64,000 nt of DNA from Pseudomonas beijingensis (GTDB lineage Bacteria > Pseudomonadota > Gammaproteobacteria > Pseudomonadales > Pseudomonadaceae). Below the pieces are notes generated by a model, which saw only the letters and a program-made list of their open reading frames with translations, was not told where the DNA came from and did not search any database. Position 1 is the stretch's first letter, and every line of letters begins with the position of its first letter. Of the stretch, positions 24,533 through 37,801 are shown piece after piece. The stretch covers positions 5,088,001-5,152,000 of the forward strand of contig NZ_CP117425.1 of assembly GCF_030687295.1 (NCBI RefSeq). The letters are read 5' to 3'. Position numbers and translations under genes: made by a program.

Positions 24533-24886
24533 GGCCTCGCTCCCGCTAATCAGGGGCCCTGGCAAGGGCCTTCGGGTCGACGCTTGCAACTACCCTGCGA
24601 GCCGATTCGTGTCTGTACCGCCCACAAGGTGTGTTTGACGAGGTTGCGACTGGAACGAAGTTGTCCCGAGGGACGGAAGCGTAACTAGGTAACCCGGCAT
24701 CACTCTGAGTTCGTATCAAGGCCCACGACGCCCGAATGCGCCCGCAGTTCGCCCCTACCTGCTCACTTTCCCCTCGAGCCCATCGTTCTTCCCGTCGCCG
24801 CCCCGCCTGAACCGACTTGTACGCCAACCCCTGGTCGGCAGGAGCAGGAATTTTCCACCAAGACCTATGCGACGAGGTTTATCTCC

Positions 24887-26212
24887 ATGGCACTGACACG
24901 CGAACAGCAAATTGCAGCCCTTGAAAAAGACTGGGCTGAAAACCCGCGCTGGAAAGGCGTGAAGCGCAATTATTCCGCTGCTGACGTCGTCCGTCTGCGT
25001 GGCTCGGTTCAACCTGAGCACACCTTTGCGAAAATGGGCGCCGAGAAGCTGTGGAACCTGGTCACCCAGGGCGCCAAGCCAGCCTTCCGTCCCGAGAAAG
25101 ATTTCGTCAACTGCATGGGCGCCCTGACCGGCGGCCAGGCTGTGCAGCAAGTCAAGGCCGGCATCCAGGCGATCTACCTGTCGGGCTGGCAAGTGGCCGC
25201 GGACAACAACTCCGCCGAATCGATGTACCCCGACCAGTCGCTGTACCCGGTGGATTCGGTTCCAACCGTGGTCAAGCGCATCAACAACTCGTTCCGTCGC
25301 GCCGACCAGATCCAGTGGAAAGCCGGCAAGAACCCGGGCGACGAAGGCTACATCGACTACTTCGCGCCGATCGTGGCTGACGCCGAAGCTGGTTTCGGTG
25401 GTGTCCTGAACGCCTACGAGCTGATGAAGAGCATGATCGAAGCAGGCGCCGCCGGCGTTCACTTCGAAGACCAACTGGCTTCGGTGAAGAAATGCGGCCA
25501 CATGGGCGGCAAGGTACTGGTTCCAACCCAGGAAGCCGTGCAGAAGCTGACCGCTGCTCGCCTGGCCGCCGACGTTGCCGGTGTACCGACCATCATCCTG
25601 GCCCGTACCGACGCCAACGCCGCCGACCTGCTGACTTCCGACTGCGACCCGTACGACCAGCCGTTCGTGACCGGTACCCGCACCCAGGAAGGCTTCTACA
25701 AGGTGCGCGCCGGCCTCGACCAGGCCATCGCCCGTGGCCTGGCCTACGCGCCGTACGCCGATCTGATCTGGTGCGAAACCGCCAAGCCGGACCTGGACGA
25801 AGCCCGTCGCTTCGCCGAAGCGATCAAAAAGGAATACCCGGACCAACTGCTGTCGTACAACTGCTCGCCTTCCTTCAACTGGAAGAAAAACCTGGACGAC
25901 GCGACCATCGCCAAGTTCCAGCGCGAACTGTCCGCCATGGGCTACAAGCACCAGTTCATCACCCTGGCCGGCATTCACAACATGTGGCACAGCATGTTCA
26001 ACCTGGCGCACGACTACGCCCGCAACGACATGACCGCCTACGTGAAACTGCAAGAGCAGGAGTTCGCTGACGCCGCCAAGGGCTACACCTTCGTGGCTCA
26101 CCAGCAGGAAGTGGGCACCGGCTACTTCGACGACATGACCACCGTGATCCAGGGTGGCACTTCGTCGGTGACCGCACTGACCGGCTCCACCGAAGAAGAA
26201 CAGTTCCACTGA
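24887..26212 (+). CDS. aceA: Isocitrate lyase
   Basis: First enzyme of the glyoxylate shunt, cleaving isocitrate to succinate and glyoxylate. 441 residues with the catalytic loop KKCGHMGGK (201-209, Cys203 active) and the [10 protein letters not shown] segment. It stands alone, separate from malate synthase as usual in pseudomonads, and competes with the icd/idh products for isocitrate. ATG 24887 with an ACGAGG site about 15 bases upstream and TTTATCTCC between. Confidence 0.97.
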   Translation: MALTREQQIAALEKDWAENPRWKGVKRNYSAADVVRLRGSVQPEHTFAKMGAEKLWNLVTQGAKPAFRPEKDFVNCMGALTGGQAVQQVKAGIQAIYLSGWQVAADNNSAESMYPDQSLYPVDSVPTVVKRINNSFRRADQIQWKAGKNPGDEGYIDYFAPIVADAEAGFGGVLNAYELMKSMIEAGAAGVHFEDQLASVKKCGHMGGKVLVPTQEAVQKLTAARLAADVAGVPTIILARTDANAADLLTSDCDPYDQPFVTGTRTQEGFYKVRAGLDQAIARGLAYAPYADLIWCETAKPDLDEARRFAEAIKKEYPDQLLSYNCSPSFNWKKNLDDATIAKFQRELSAMGYKHQFITLAGIHNMWHSMFNLAHDYARNDMTAYVKLQEQEFADAAKGYTFVAHQQEVGTGYFDDMTTVIQGGTSSVTALTGSTEEEQFH

Positions 26213-26272
26213 TCCTTGAGGTAAACGGCCCTTGCGGACCGAATAAAAGCTAACCGCAAAGCCGACGATCTG

Positions 26273-26301
26273 ACGCCCCGACTGGTTCGGGGCTTTTTTT
26301 T
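26273..26301 (+). terminator. Terminator between convergent aceA and chemoreceptor gene
   Basis: GCCCCGA / TCGGGGC stem followed by eight T. On the minus strand it lies just past the chemoreceptor stop. Confidence 0.9.
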
Positions 26302-26324
26302 GCCGCCTTTACCCGGTTCGCTTT

Positions 26325-28247
26325 TTACACCTTGAAATGACTGACCAACTGCTGCAACTGGTTGCCCAGGCGCGCCAGCTCGATGCTGGAGGCTGCGGTT
26401 TCTTCGCTGGCTGAGGCGGTCTGCTCGGATACATCGCGCACGCTCAGGATACTGCGGCTGATTTCCTCGGCCACCGAGCTTTGTTGCACCGCGGCGGCAG
26501 CAATCTGTTGGTTCATGGCCTGAATGCCAGAAACCGCCTGGGTGATGCTACCCAGAGATGTGCCGGCTTTGGATGCCAACGCCACGCTGCTGTCGGTCAG
26601 CTCGCGGCTATTTTGCATGATAGTCGATACCTGGCGCGTGCCGTTCTGCAAGCCCGCCACCAGGCTTTCAATCTCTTCGGTGGAATGCTGGGTACGCTGG
26701 GCCAACCCGCGTACTTCGTCGGCGACCACGGCAAAACCGCGCCCGGCGTCACCCGCGCGAGCGGCCTCAATGGCGGCGTTAAGGGCCAGCAAGTTGGTCT
26801 GCTCAGCCACCGCCCTGATCACGTCCATGATCTTGCCGATGCGCCCGCTTTCTTGTTCCAGCTCGTTCATGGCCTCGACCGAGCGCCCGACCTCGCTGGC
26901 CAAGCGCTCAATCTGAACGATGGCTTGCGCGACCACTTGGTCGCCAATACGGGCCTGTGCATCGGCCTCCGATGCGGCTGCGCGAGCTTGTTCGGCATTA
27001 CGCGCGACTTCATGCACGGTGACCGACATTTCGTGCATGGCAGTCGCCACCTGATCGGTCTCGGTCTTCTGACTATTGACCCCGGCACTGGTCTGCTCAG
27101 TGACAGCCGATAGCTCTTCGGCGGCACTGGCGATTTGGGTGACGCCATCGCGGATGCCACCGATCAGATCGCGCAAGGTGATGCCCATGCGTTGAATACC
27201 CTGCTGCAAGGCACCCAGCTCATCACGACGGGTCACGATCATGTGTTGCGTGAGGTCGCCTGCTGCAATGCGATCGACCACAGCCAATGTGTCCTGCAAC
27301 GGCCGTGTAATCTGGCGGGTGATGATCAAGGCGGCAAAAATCCCCAACAACATCGCCAAGGCCGTACAACTCAGCTGCAGGATGCGAGCCTGGGCGCTGT
27401 CTTCATCCCGGGAGACCAGTTGGCTGGCATACATTTCGTCAGACAGACGAGTGATGGTTTCACCCAAATCGACAGTGTCCTGCACGGCCTTGCCAATGGC
27501 CTGATTGCTGGCAGTGAAGTCCTGCACCGAACGGCGGTAAGCAGTCAGCGCGGTTTCCAGCTGCTGGATGGTGTCGGCATAGGTCGAGCCGAAAGCGTTG
27601 TTGAGGGCTTCGATGCTCTTGAGCGCATTTTCGAGCTGGCGGGTGGCGGCTTGTTCGGTGGTGCTGTTGGGGTTGCCGGTATAGCCACGCACTTCATAAC
27701 GCACCAGCGCCACGTCCTCTTTGGCCTTGAGGATTAGCTTATAAAGGTCAAAGCGGCGCTCATCCGAAGCGGGCATCGCTTCTACGTCACTGATGACCTT
27801 GGCAATCAGCGCAGCGCCCTTGACCGCATTGACGCCCATCTCCTTGCGCATGGCTGCGTCATTGCGATAAGCCTCGCGCATCGTATTCAGCGCCACTTGA
27901 TACTGCGTGCTGGCCTGCTCGATCAGCGCAAGTTTTTTCTGGTTTTCAGGTTTTCTCAACTCGTTCGCGAGGCTTTTTTGCTTGGCGACAAACTGCTCCA
28001 GCGACGCCTGGATCATTGCCCCCTTTTGTTCATCGCCCCTGTCCAGCTGGTATTGCAAGCGAGCCCTGCGCAAGTGATCGAGACGGTTGCCGAGTTCGGT
28101 AATGCTGGTCATTCGATCCGTACGCTCGATCATTTTTCCCAGGCTGAACCAGCCTGTCGCGGCGAGGATAGCGGTCAGAATCAGCACAACGGCAAAACCC
28201 AAAGCCAGCTTGAGCATAACGCTCATATTCGCGATCCAAGAGTTCAT
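26325..28247 (-). CDS. Methyl-accepting chemotaxis protein with helical bimodular (HBM) sensor
   Basis: 640 residues from [20 protein letters not shown]. Membrane segments at about 11-33 and 289-310 enclose a 250-residue all-helical periplasmic domain, the length of HBM sensors such as P. putida McpS, which bind TCA intermediates; the N-terminus also resembles McpS. A HAMP domain and the signalling tip [18 protein letters not shown] follow. There is no C-terminal CheR-docking pentapeptide. ATG 28247 has AAGGAA six bases upstream. Ligand specificity is inference; the aceA neighbour would suit an organic-acid receptor. Confidence 0.9.
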   Translation of the reverse strand: MNSWIANMSVMLKLALGFAVVLILTAILAATGWFSLGKMIERTDRMTSITELGNRLDHLRRARLQYQLDRGDEQKGAMIQASLEQFVAKQKSLANELRKPENQKKLALIEQASTQYQVALNTMREAYRNDAAMRKEMGVNAVKGAALIAKVISDVEAMPASDERRFDLYKLILKAKEDVALVRYEVRGYTGNPNSTTEQAATRQLENALKSIEALNNAFGSTYADTIQQLETALTAYRRSVQDFTASNQAIGKAVQDTVDLGETITRLSDEMYASQLVSRDEDSAQARILQLSCTALAMLLGIFAALIITRQITRPLQDTLAVVDRIAAGDLTQHMIVTRRDELGALQQGIQRMGITLRDLIGGIRDGVTQIASAAEELSAVTEQTSAGVNSQKTETDQVATAMHEMSVTVHEVARNAEQARAAASEADAQARIGDQVVAQAIVQIERLASEVGRSVEAMNELEQESGRIGKIMDVIRAVAEQTNLLALNAAIEAARAGDAGRGFAVVADEVRGLAQRTQHSTEEIESLVAGLQNGTRQVSTIMQNSRELTDSSVALASKAGTSLGSITQAVSGIQAMNQQIAAAAVQQSSVAEEISRSILSVRDVSEQTASASEETAASSIELARLGNQLQQLVSHFKV

Positions 28248-28560
28248 GACATTCCTTTGGTTATCAGCCGCGAACGATGAAAACTGACGCGGTTTATCTG
28301 AGAAGGGGCGAGAATCCAATCAATATTGATATATATGATTAGATGAATGAGCCGCAAAGATAGCTATTTGCCATCAATCCTTCAAGGCTTTAAGCCTGGC
28401 CTCGTGCCGATTTTTGCTCGCAAGGCGGGTGTCGCCTAAACGCGAATCCCTTGGCCACAGGTTCTGTGGTTGACTTGACCGTTCGACATTGAGCTGACGA
28501 CCCTTGGTTTTTTCACCCGTTTTTTTTGAAGCGACCTACTCTGTAAGAGCAAGGCTGCAC
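28248..28560. other. Intergenic DNA upstream of the HBM receptor gene
   Basis: First third of an 871-bp gap between divergent transcription units. It should carry the chemoreceptor promoter; the AT-rich stretch at 28317-28345 is the most likely place. No other element seen. Confidence 0.5.
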
Positions 28561-28653
28561 CTGTGGGAGCCAGGCTTGGCCGCGATGAACGATAAGGCAG
28601 TCTGCCTCGGGACCGCTTTGCCGGCATCGCGAGCAAGCTTTGGTTCCCACAGG
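28561..28653. repeat. REPIN, variant arms
   Basis: CTGTGGGAGCCAGGCTTGGC and, inverted, GCGAGCAAGCTTTGGTTCCC. The two arms have diverged from each other. Confidence 0.75.
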
Positions 28654-28663
28654 AGCAGCCCTC

Positions 28664-28762
28664 ATGCCAATCCAACCTTCATCAAGACCTTCCCCACAAA
28701 ACTTCGGCGCATGGATAGAAAAATTGATCGAACGCAGTATTGGGCAGTCCGAAAAGGAGTAA
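28664..28762 (+). CDS. Possible 32-codon small ORF
   Basis: Starts MPIQPSSRPS and ends IGQSEKE, with AGGAG eight bases before the ATG, although that AGGAG partly belongs to the end of the REPIN. A second AAGGAG lies at its 3' end, but no credible gene follows it. Amino-acid make-up is plausible for a small amphipathic peptide. No family recognised; it may be a chance frame or a gene fragment. Confidence 0.25.
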   Translation: MPIQPSSRPSPQNFGAWIEKLIERSIGQSEKE

Positions 28763-28849
28763 AACGTGCGGCGCTGACAATTGCAGTAGCGGCGATGTAA
28801 GACAGCCCTTAAGACACAACACTAAGTGCAGCGCAGAAAAGCCGCCACA

Positions 28850-28889
28850 GATAACAATAATTATCATTTGGAAGTCATTATCATTGTTA
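28850..28889. promoter_or_regulatory. Double Fur-box-like dyad upstream of nuoA
   Basis: GATAACAATAATTATCATT (28850-28868) matches 14 of 19 bases of the Fur consensus; the opposite strand at 28870-28888 matches 13 of 19. Together they form an imperfect dyad (TAACAATAAT ... ATCATTGTTA). A TATTAT hexamer lies just downstream at 28903-28908. It is about 230 bp before nuoA; which promoter it controls is not settled. Confidence 0.5.
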
Positions 28890-29118
28890 CATCCGCACGA
28901 AATATTATTGATCAATAGCCGGCCAACGCCCACGGGGCCGGGGCCGCAGGGGCCTGGGGGAGCGCTATGTCCTTATTCCAATAAATAATTTCGCTATAGG
29001 AATTTTACTTGCCCGGTGTTTAGCCATAAAATCACCGCGATTGATTGCTGCGACATATCGTCACTGCGTTATTTCATTCAAGCTCAGAGACCTTTGCTCT
29101 CTGTTAAGGATTTCCAGC

Positions 29119-29532
29119 ATGTCCGAAGCGACAGGACTCATGGCCCACAATTGGGGCTTTGCCATTTTCCTTCTGGGCGTTGTTGGCCTGTGTGCTTTCA
29201 TGCTCGGCGTTTCGAGCCTGCTTGGGTCAAAAGCCTGGGGCCGCAGCAAAAATGAACCGTTCGAGTCCGGCATGCTGCCTACCGGTGGCGCCCGCTTGCG
29301 GCTCTCAGCCAAATTCTATCTGGTCGCGATGCTGTTCGTGATCTTCGATATCGAAGCCCTCTTTCTCTTTGCATGGTCTGTGTCCGTCCGCGAAAGCGGC
29401 TGGACCGGATTCGTCGAAGCTCTCGTTTTCATAGCAATTCTGTTGGCAGGTCTTGTCTACCTTTACCGGGTGGGGGCACTTGATTGGGCTCCGGAAGCTC
29501 GGCGCAAGCGGCAAGCGAAGCTGAAACAATGA
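29119..29532 (+). CDS. nuoA: NADH-quinone oxidoreductase subunit A
   Basis: Small membrane subunit at the junction of arm and membrane domain of complex I. 137 residues, three membrane helices (about 14-35, 68-90, 98-119), with the conserved NEPFESG loop and [19 protein letters not shown] segment. ATG 29119 follows AAGGA by eight bases. First gene of the nuo operon; nuoB starts 10 bp after its stop. Confidence 0.97.
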   Translation: MSEATGLMAHNWGFAIFLLGVVGLCAFMLGVSSLLGSKAWGRSKNEPFESGMLPTGGARLRLSAKFYLVAMLFVIFDIEALFLFAWSVSVRESGWTGFVEALVFIAILLAGLVYLYRVGALDWAPEARRKRQAKLKQ

Positions 29533-29542
29533 GGCTTTGGCA

Positions 29543-30217
29543 ATGCAATACAATCTCACCAGGATCGACCCCGATGCTCCTAACGAGCAGTATCCGATTG
29601 GCGAACGGGAAACCGTCGCCGATCCGTTAGAAGATCAAGTCCACAAAAACATCTTCATGGGCAAGCTCGAAGACGTGCTGAACAGCACGGTCAACTGGGG
29701 TCGCAAGAACTCCCTGTGGCCGTACAACTTCGGCCTTTCGTGCTGCTACGTGGAAATGACCACCGCCTTCACGGCGCCCCACGACATCGCGCGCTTTGGC
29801 GCCGAGGTGATCCGGGCTTCGCCGCGCCAGGCGGATTTCATGGTTATCGCCGGTACCTGCTTCATCAAGATGGCGCCGATCATCCAGCGTCTCTACGAGC
29901 AAATGCTCGAGCCCAAGTGGGTCATCTCCATGGGGTCGTGCGCCAACTCCGGTGGCATGTACGACATCTACTCTGTCGTTCAAGGGGTGGACAAGTTCCT
30001 GCCCGTGGACGTCTACGTGCCCGGCTGCCCCCCTCGCCCTGAAGCGTTCCTGCAAGGCTTGATGCTGTTGCAGGAGTCGATTGGCCAGGAGCGTCGCCCT
30101 CTGTCCTGGGTCGTTGGCGATCAAGGCGTCTATCGCGCCGAGATGCCCTCGCAAAAGGAACAGCGCCGCGAACAGCGTATCGCAGTCACCAACCTGCGCA
30201 GCCCCGACGAAGTCTGA
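29543..30217 (+). CDS. nuoB: NADH-quinone oxidoreductase subunit B
   Basis: Carries the terminal cluster N2 next to the quinone site. 224 residues; the cluster ligands are in GLSCCYVEM (the tandem Cys pair), GSCANSGG and [13 protein letters not shown] 29543 has GAGG eight bases upstream; an in-frame TTG six bases earlier is ignored. Cytoplasmic arm, contacts NuoD. Confidence 0.97.
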   Translation: MQYNLTRIDPDAPNEQYPIGERETVADPLEDQVHKNIFMGKLEDVLNSTVNWGRKNSLWPYNFGLSCCYVEMTTAFTAPHDIARFGAEVIRASPRQADFMVIAGTCFIKMAPIIQRLYEQMLEPKWVISMGSCANSGGMYDIYSVVQGVDKFLPVDVYVPGCPPRPEAFLQGLMLLQESIGQERRPLSWVVGDQGVYRAEMPSQKEQRREQRIAVTNLRSPDEV

Positions 30218-30284
30218 TCCAGCTCTGCTTCTGTACAAGAAACGAGAACCTGGCTTCATTCTTTACGTTGACCGAAAGCGATAA

Positions 30285-32075
<1,791 letters not shown>

Positions 32076-32077
32076 GC

Positions 32078-32575
32078 ATGAACAGCACGCTTATCCAGAC
32101 TGACCGTTTCGCCCTGAGCGAAACCGAGCGCTCGGCCATCGAGCACGAGCTGCATCACTACGAAGACCCGCGCGCGGCGTCGATCGAAGCCCTGAAGATC
32201 GTCCAGAAGGAACGTGGCTGGGTGCCCGACGGCGCGCTCTACGCCATCGGCGAGATCCTCGGCATCCCGGCCAGCGACGTCGAAGGCGTCGCCACTTTCT
32301 ACAGCCAGTTTTTCCGCCAGCCAGTAGGCCGTCACATCATTCGTGTCTGCGACAGCATGGTCTGCTACATCGGCGGCCACGAATCTGTCGTCAGCGAGAT
32401 CCAAGGCAAGCTGGGCATCGGCCTGGGCCAAACCACCGCCGACGGCCGCTTCACCCTGCTGCCGGTGTGCTGCCTGGGCAACTGCGACAAGGCACCGGCG
32501 CTGATGATCGACGACGACACCTTCGGTGACGTCCAGCCTGACGGCGTCGCCAAACTGCTGGAGGGCTACGTATGA
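32078..32575 (+). CDS. nuoE: NADH-quinone oxidoreductase subunit E
   Basis: Thioredoxin-fold subunit of the NADH module with [2Fe-2S] cluster N1a. 165 residues; the four Cys ligands are in [11 protein letters not shown] and [13 protein letters not shown]. Its stop overlaps the nuoF start by four bases (ATGA). Confidence 0.97.
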   Translation: MNSTLIQTDRFALSETERSAIEHELHHYEDPRAASIEALKIVQKERGWVPDGALYAIGEILGIPASDVEGVATFYSQFFRQPVGRHIIRVCDSMVCYIGGHESVVSEIQGKLGIGLGQTTADGRFTLLPVCCLGNCDKAPALMIDDDTFGDVQPDGVAKLLEGYV

Positions 32576-33930
32576 CCCTGACTTCCTTCGGGCCCGCCAA
32601 CCGCATCCAGCGTTCGGCCGAAACCCACCCCCTGACCTGGCGTCTGCGTGACGACGGCGAAGCGGTGTGGCTGGACGAGTACCAGGCCAAGAACGGCTAC
32701 GCCGCCGCGCGCAAGGCCTTCGCCGACATGGCCGGCGACGACATCGTCCAGACCGTGAAAGACTCCGGTCTCAAGGGTCGCGGCGGTGCGGGCTTCCCCA
32801 CCGGCGTGAAGTGGGGCCTGATGCCCAAGGACGAATCCATCAACATCCGCTACCTGCTGTGCAACGCGGATGAAATGGAACCCAACACCTGGAAGGACCG
32901 CATGCTGATGGAGCAACTGCCCCATCTGCTGATCGAAGGCATGCTGATCAGCGCCCGTGCGCTGAAGACCTACCGTGGCTACATCTTCCTGCGCGGCGAA
33001 TACACCACCGCCGCCAAGCACCTGAACCGTGCCGTGGAAGAAGCCAAGGCCGCCGGCCTGTTGGGCAAGAACATCCTGGGCTCCGGTTTTGATTTCGAGC
33101 TGTTCGTCCACACCGGCGCCGGGCGCTACATCTGCGGTGAAGAAACCGCGCTGATCAACTCCCTCGAAGGCCGACGCGCCAACCCACGTTCCAAGCCGCC
33201 CTTCCCTGCCGCCGTCGGCGTGTGGGGCAAACCGACCTGCGTGAACAACGTCGAGACCCTGTGCAACGTACCGGCGATCATCGCCGACGGCGTGGACTGG
33301 TACAAATCCCTGGCCCGCGACGGCAGCGAAGATATGGGCACCAAGCTCATGGGCTTCTCCGGCAAGGTCAAGAATCCCGGCCTGTGGGAACTGCCATTCG
33401 GCGTCACTGGCCGCGAACTGTTCGAAGACTACGCCGGCGGCATGCGCGACGGCTACAAACTCAAGTGCTGGCAGCCCGGCGGCGCCGGTACCGGTTTCCT
33501 GTTGCCGGAACACCTGGACGCCCAAATGTACGCCGGCGGCATCGCCAAGGTCGGCACCCGCATGGGCACCGGCCTGGCCATGGCGGTAGACGACAGCGTC
33601 AACATGGTCTCGTTGCTGCGCAACATGGAAGAGTTCTTCTCCCGTGAGTCGTGCGGCTTCTGCACCCCTTGCCGCGATGGCCTGCCGTGGAGCGTCAAGC
33701 TGCTGCGAGCCATTGAAAACGGCGAAGGCCAGGCCGGCGACATCGAGACCCTGCTGGGTCTGGTGGGTTTCCTCGGCCCAGGCAAGACCTTCTGTGCTCA
33801 CGCACCGGGTGCCGTGGAGCCGTTGGGCAGCGCGATCAAATACTTCCGCCCTGAATTCGAGGCCGGCATCGCGCCAACCCGCGCGGGCGACCTCAATCAG
33901 GTGGTCACGCCGACCATGGTCGGCGCGTAA
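32572..33930 (+). CDS. nuoF: NADH-quinone oxidoreductase subunit F
   Basis: NADH- and FMN-binding subunit. 452 residues: [13 protein letters not shown] (NADH/FMN), [19 protein letters not shown] (19 residues, FMN), and the N3 [4Fe-4S] ligands in [12 protein letters not shown] with a fourth Cys in TFCAHAPGA. Coupled to nuoE. A 141-bp gap with a strong hairpin separates it from nuoG. Confidence 0.97.
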   Translation: MTLTSFGPANRIQRSAETHPLTWRLRDDGEAVWLDEYQAKNGYAAARKAFADMAGDDIVQTVKDSGLKGRGGAGFPTGVKWGLMPKDESINIRYLLCNADEMEPNTWKDRMLMEQLPHLLIEGMLISARALKTYRGYIFLRGEYTTAAKHLNRAVEEAKAAGLLGKNILGSGFDFELFVHTGAGRYICGEETALINSLEGRRANPRSKPPFPAAVGVWGKPTCVNNVETLCNVPAIIADGVDWYKSLARDGSEDMGTKLMGFSGKVKNPGLWELPFGVTGRELFEDYAGGMRDGYKLKCWQPGGAGTGFLLPEHLDAQMYAGGIAKVGTRMGTGLAMAVDDSVNMVSLLRNMEEFFSRESCGFCTPCRDGLPWSVKLLRAIENGEGQAGDIETLLGLVGFLGPGKTFCAHAPGAVEPLGSAIKYFRPEFEAGIAPTRAGDLNQVVTPTMVGA

Positions 33931-33940
33931 TGACGCTTTA

Positions 33941-33970
33941 AAAGGCGAAGGGTCCGTGCCCTTCGCCTTT
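33941..33970. terminator. Hairpin in the nuoF-nuoG gap
   Basis: Perfect 12-bp stem AAAGGCGAAGGG / CCCTTCGCCTTT with a six-base loop TCCGTG, but only CGTCC behind it, so it is not a full rho-independent terminator. Possible partial attenuator or mRNA-stability element inside the operon. Confidence 0.5.
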
Positions 33971-34071
33971 CGTCCGATGACGCCTTTTACCCAGGCTGTT
34001 TGGATTCGGACGAACAACAAGATTCCATTAGCCACGCCCGCTGACACCGGGCCAACGAAGAACTTTGAACC

Positions 34072-36786
34072 ATGGCCACTATCCACGTAGACGGCAAAGA
34101 GCTCGAAGTCGATGGCGCAGACAACCTGTTACAGGCATGTCTGTCCCTGGGCCTCGACATTCCTTATTTCTGCTGGCACCCCGCCCTTGGCAGCGTAGGC
34201 GCCTGTCGCCAATGCGCGGTCAAGCAGTACACCGACGAAAACGACAAGCGTGGTCGGATCGTCATGTCCTGCATGACCCCCGCCACCGACGGCAGCTGGA
34301 TCTCCATCGACGACGAAGAAGCGAAAGTGTTTCGCGCCAGCGTCGTCGAATGGCTGATGACCAACCACCCTCACGACTGCCCGGTCTGTGAGGAAGGCGG
34401 CCACTGCCACCTGCAAGACATGACCGTGATGACCGGCCACAACGAGCGCCGTTATCGCTTCACCAAGCGCACCCACCAGAACCAGCAACTGGGGCCATTC
34501 ATCTCCCACGAGATGAACCGCTGCATCGCCTGCTACCGCTGCGTGCGCTTCTACAAGGACTACGCCGGCGGCACCGACCTGGGCGTGTTCGGTGCCCACG
34601 ACAACGTGTACTTCGGTCGCGTTGAAGACGGCACCCTGGAAAGCGAGTTCTCCGGCAACCTCACCGAGGTCTGCCCGACCGGTGTTTTCACCGACAAGAC
34701 CCACTCCGAGCGCTACAACCGCAAGTGGGACATGCAGTTCTCGCCGAGCATCTGCCATGGCTGCTCCAGCGGTTGCAACATCTCCCCGGGTGAGCGCTAC
34801 GGTGAACTGCGGCGCATCGAAAACCGCTTCAACGGTTCGGTCAACCAGTACTTCCTGTGTGACCGTGGCCGTTTCGGCTATGGCTACGTCAACCGCACCG
34901 ATCGTCCACGCCAACCGCTGCTGGCCAATGGCGCCAAGCTGAGCCTGGACGAAGCGCTGGACAAGGCCGCCGAGCTGCTGCGCGGACGCAACATCGTCGG
35001 CATCGGTTCTCCACGGGCCAGCCTGGAAAGCAACTACGCCCTGCGTGAGCTGGTCGGCGCCGAGCACTTCTACAGTGGCATCGAAGCCGGCGAGCTGGAA
35101 CGCATCCGCCTGGTGCTGCAAGTGCTCAAGGACAGCCCGCTGCCCGTGCCGACGATGCGCGACATCGAAGACCACGACGCGGTGTTCGTCCTTGGCGAAG
35201 ACCTGACCCAGACCGCCGCCCGCATGGCCCTGGCCCTGCGCCAGTCGGTCAAGGGCAAGGCCGAGGACATGGCCGACGCCATGCGCGTGCAGCCGTGGCT
35301 CGACGCCGCCGTGAAGAACATCGGCCAGGACGCACTGAACCCGCTGTTCATCGCCAGCCTCGCTGAAACCAAGCTCGACGACGTGGCCGAAGAATGTGTC
35401 CACGCCGCCCCGGACGACCTGGCCCGCATCGGTTTCGCCGTGGCCCACGCCCTGGACGCCAGCGCCCCGGCCGTCGACGGCCTGGACAGCGAAGCGGCCG
35501 CCCTCGCCCAACGCATTGCCGACGCCCTGCTGGCGGCCAAGCGCCCATTGATCATCGCCGGCACCTCCCTGGGTTCCAAAGCCTTGATCGAAGCCGCCGC
35601 CAACATTGCCAAGGCCTTGAAGCTGCGTGAGAAGAACGGTTCCATCAGCCTGATCGTGCCGGAAGCCAACAGCCTCGGCCTGGCCATGCTCGGTGGCGAA
35701 TCGCTGGACGCGGCCCTGCAAGCGGTGATCGACGGCAGCGCCGACGCCATCGTCGTGCTGGAAAACGACCTCTATACCCGCACCGACAAAGCCCGGGTGG
35801 ACGCCGCCCTGAACGCCGCGAAAGTGCTGATCGTCGCCGACCATCAGAAAACCGCCACCACCGACCGCGCCCACCTGGTGCTGCCGGCGGCAAGCTTCGC
35901 CGAAGGCGACGGTACGCTGGTCAGCCAGGAAGGTCGCGCCCAACGCTTCTTCCAGGTGTTCGACCCGACTTACCTGGACGCCAGCATCCTGGTCCACGAA
36001 GGCTGGCGCTGGCTGCATGCCCTGCGCGCCACCCTGCTGGACCAGCCGATCGACTGGACGCAACTGGACCACGTCACCGCCGCCGTCGCTTCGAGCAGCC
36101 CGCAACTGGCGCGCATCGTCGATGCCGCGCCATCGGCCGCGTTCCGCATCAAGGGCCTGAAACTGGCGCGCGAACCGCTGCGCTACTCCGGTCGCACCGC
36201 CATGCGCGCCAACATCAGCGTCCACGAACCACGGACCTCCCAGGACAACGACACGGCGTTCTCGTTCTCCATGGAAGGTTACTCGGGCTCCGCCGAACCG
36301 CGCTCGCAAGTGCCGTTCGCCTGGTCGCCGGGCTGGAACTCGCCGCAGGCCTGGAACAAGTTCCAGGACGAAGTCGGTGGTCACCTGCGTGCCGGTGATC
36401 CGGGCACCCGCCTGATCGAAAGCCAGGGCGATGGCCTGAGCTGGTTCGCCAGCGTGCCACGCGCCTTCAACCCGGCACCGGGCACCTGGCAGGTCGTGCC
36501 GTTCCATCACCTGTTCGGCAGCGAAGAGAACTCTTCCAAGGCCGCACCGGTGCAGGAACGTATCCCGGCCGCCTACGTGGCGCTGGCCAAGTCCGAAGCC
36601 GATCGCCTGGGCGTCAACGACGGCGCCCTGCTGAGCCTGAACGTGGCCGGCCAGACCTTGCGTCTGCCGCTGCGCATCAATGAAGAACTGGGCGCTGGCC
36701 TGGTGGCCCTGCCGGCTGGCCTGGCGGGTATTCCACCGGCGATTTTCGGCAAAACCGTCGACGGTCTGCAGGAGGCAGCGCAATGA
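34072..36786 (+). CDS. nuoG: NADH-quinone oxidoreductase subunit G
   Basis: Largest subunit, carrying several Fe-S clusters along the electron path. 904 residues: N-terminal [2Fe-2S] ferredoxin domain ([20 protein letters not shown], 20 residues), the [16 protein letters not shown] segment with a His ligand, the [4Fe-4S] motif [14 protein letters not shown], and the N7-type cluster [13 protein letters not shown], followed by a molybdopterin-oxidoreductase-like domain without cofactor role. Ends overlapping nuoH by four bases. Confidence 0.97.
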   Translation: MATIHVDGKELEVDGADNLLQACLSLGLDIPYFCWHPALGSVGACRQCAVKQYTDENDKRGRIVMSCMTPATDGSWISIDDEEAKVFRASVVEWLMTNHPHDCPVCEEGGHCHLQDMTVMTGHNERRYRFTKRTHQNQQLGPFISHEMNRCIACYRCVRFYKDYAGGTDLGVFGAHDNVYFGRVEDGTLESEFSGNLTEVCPTGVFTDKTHSERYNRKWDMQFSPSICHGCSSGCNISPGERYGELRRIENRFNGSVNQYFLCDRGRFGYGYVNRTDRPRQPLLANGAKLSLDEALDKAAELLRGRNIVGIGSPRASLESNYALRELVGAEHFYSGIEAGELERIRLVLQVLKDSPLPVPTMRDIEDHDAVFVLGEDLTQTAARMALALRQSVKGKAEDMADAMRVQPWLDAAVKNIGQDALNPLFIASLAETKLDDVAEECVHAAPDDLARIGFAVAHALDASAPAVDGLDSEAAALAQRIADALLAAKRPLIIAGTSLGSKALIEAAANIAKALKLREKNGSISLIVPEANSLGLAMLGGESLDAALQAVIDGSADAIVVLENDLYTRTDKARVDAALNAAKVLIVADHQKTATTDRAHLVLPAASFAEGDGTLVSQEGRAQRFFQVFDPTYLDASILVHEGWRWLHALRATLLDQPIDWTQLDHVTAAVASSSPQLARIVDAAPSAAFRIKGLKLAREPLRYSGRTAMRANISVHEPRTSQDNDTAFSFSMEGYSGSAEPRSQVPFAWSPGWNSPQAWNKFQDEVGGHLRAGDPGTRLIESQGDGLSWFASVPRAFNPAPGTWQVVPFHHLFGSEENSSKAAPVQERIPAAYVALAKSEADRLGVNDGALLSLNVAGQTLRLPLRINEELGAGLVALPAGLAGIPPAIFGKTVDGLQEAAQ

Positions 36787-37790
36787 GCTGGTTCACCCCT
36801 GAAGTGATCGATGTGATCCTGACGGTCCTCAAGGCCATCGTGATCCTGCTGGCCGTGGTGGTCTGCGGCGCGTTGCTGAGCTTCGTCGAACGTCGCCTGC
36901 TGGGCTGGTGGCAGGACCGCTACGGTCCGAACCGCGTTGGCCCGTTCGGCATGTTCCAGATCGCCGCCGACATGATCAAGATGTTCTTCAAGGAAGACTG
37001 GACACCACCGTTTGCCGACAAGGTGATCTTCACCCTGGCACCGGTGGTGGCCATGAGCGCCTTGCTGATCGCCTTCGCGATCATCCCGATCACCCCGACC
37101 TGGGGCGTGGCGGACCTGAACATCGGCCTGCTGTTCTTCTTCGCCATGGCCGGCCTGTCGGTGTACGCGGTGCTGTTCGCCGGCTGGTCGAGCAACAACA
37201 AGTTCGCCCTGCTGGGCAGCCTGCGGGCCTCGGCCCAAACCGTGTCCTACGAAGTGTTCATGGGCCTGGCGCTCATGGGCATCGTGATCCAGGCCGGCTC
37301 GTTCAACATGCGCGACATCGTCGAGTACCAGGCCCAGAACCTGTGGTTCATCATTCCGCAGTTCTTCGGTTTCTGTACCTTCTTCATCGCCGGCGTGGCC
37401 GTGACTCACCGTCACCCCTTCGACCAGCCGGAAGCGGAACAGGAACTGGCCGACGGTTACCACATTGAATATGCCGGCATGAAATGGGGCATGTTCTTCG
37501 TCGGTGAATACATCGGCATCATCCTGATCTCGGCACTGCTGGTGACGCTGTTCTTCGGTGGCTGGCACGGTCCGTTCGGCATCCTGCCGCAACTGTCCTT
37601 CGTCTGGTTCGCCCTGAAGACCGCGTTCTTCATCATGCTGTTCGTCCTGCTGCGCGCCTCGATCCCGCGCCCACGCTACGACCAGGTGATGGACTTCAGC
37701 TGGAAATTCTGCCTGCCGCTGACCCTGATCAACATGCTGGTGACCGCTGCGATCGTTTTGATGAACGCGCCTGCGGCCGCGGTTCAGTGA
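36783..37790 (+). CDS. nuoH: NADH-quinone oxidoreductase subunit H
   Basis: Membrane subunit forming most of the quinone channel. 335 residues, about eight helices; conserved [12 protein letters not shown] and the acidic loop [12 protein letters not shown] ... [11 protein letters not shown] are intact. ATGA overlap with nuoG. Confidence 0.97.
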   Translation: MSWFTPEVIDVILTVLKAIVILLAVVVCGALLSFVERRLLGWWQDRYGPNRVGPFGMFQIAADMIKMFFKEDWTPPFADKVIFTLAPVVAMSALLIAFAIIPITPTWGVADLNIGLLFFFAMAGLSVYAVLFAGWSSNNKFALLGSLRASAQTVSYEVFMGLALMGIVIQAGSFNMRDIVEYQAQNLWFIIPQFFGFCTFFIAGVAVTHRHPFDQPEAEQELADGYHIEYAGMKWGMFFVGEYIGIILISALLVTLFFGGWHGPFGILPQLSFVWFALKTAFFIMLFVLLRASIPRPRYDQVMDFSWKFCLPLTLINMLVTAAIVLMNAPAAAVQ

Positions 37791-37801
37791 GGATTTGACC
37801 C

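Noticed and set aside
28504..28800. 98-codon frame upstream of nuoA
   Set aside because: It runs straight through both REPIN arms; only a shorter frame at 28664 has a ribosome site and is listed with low confidence.
28903..28920. ANR/FNR site at TATTGATCAATA upstream of nuoA
   Set aside because: The half-sites are adjacent (TTGATCAA) instead of separated by four bases as in TTGAT-N4-ATCAA, so it does not fit the consensus.
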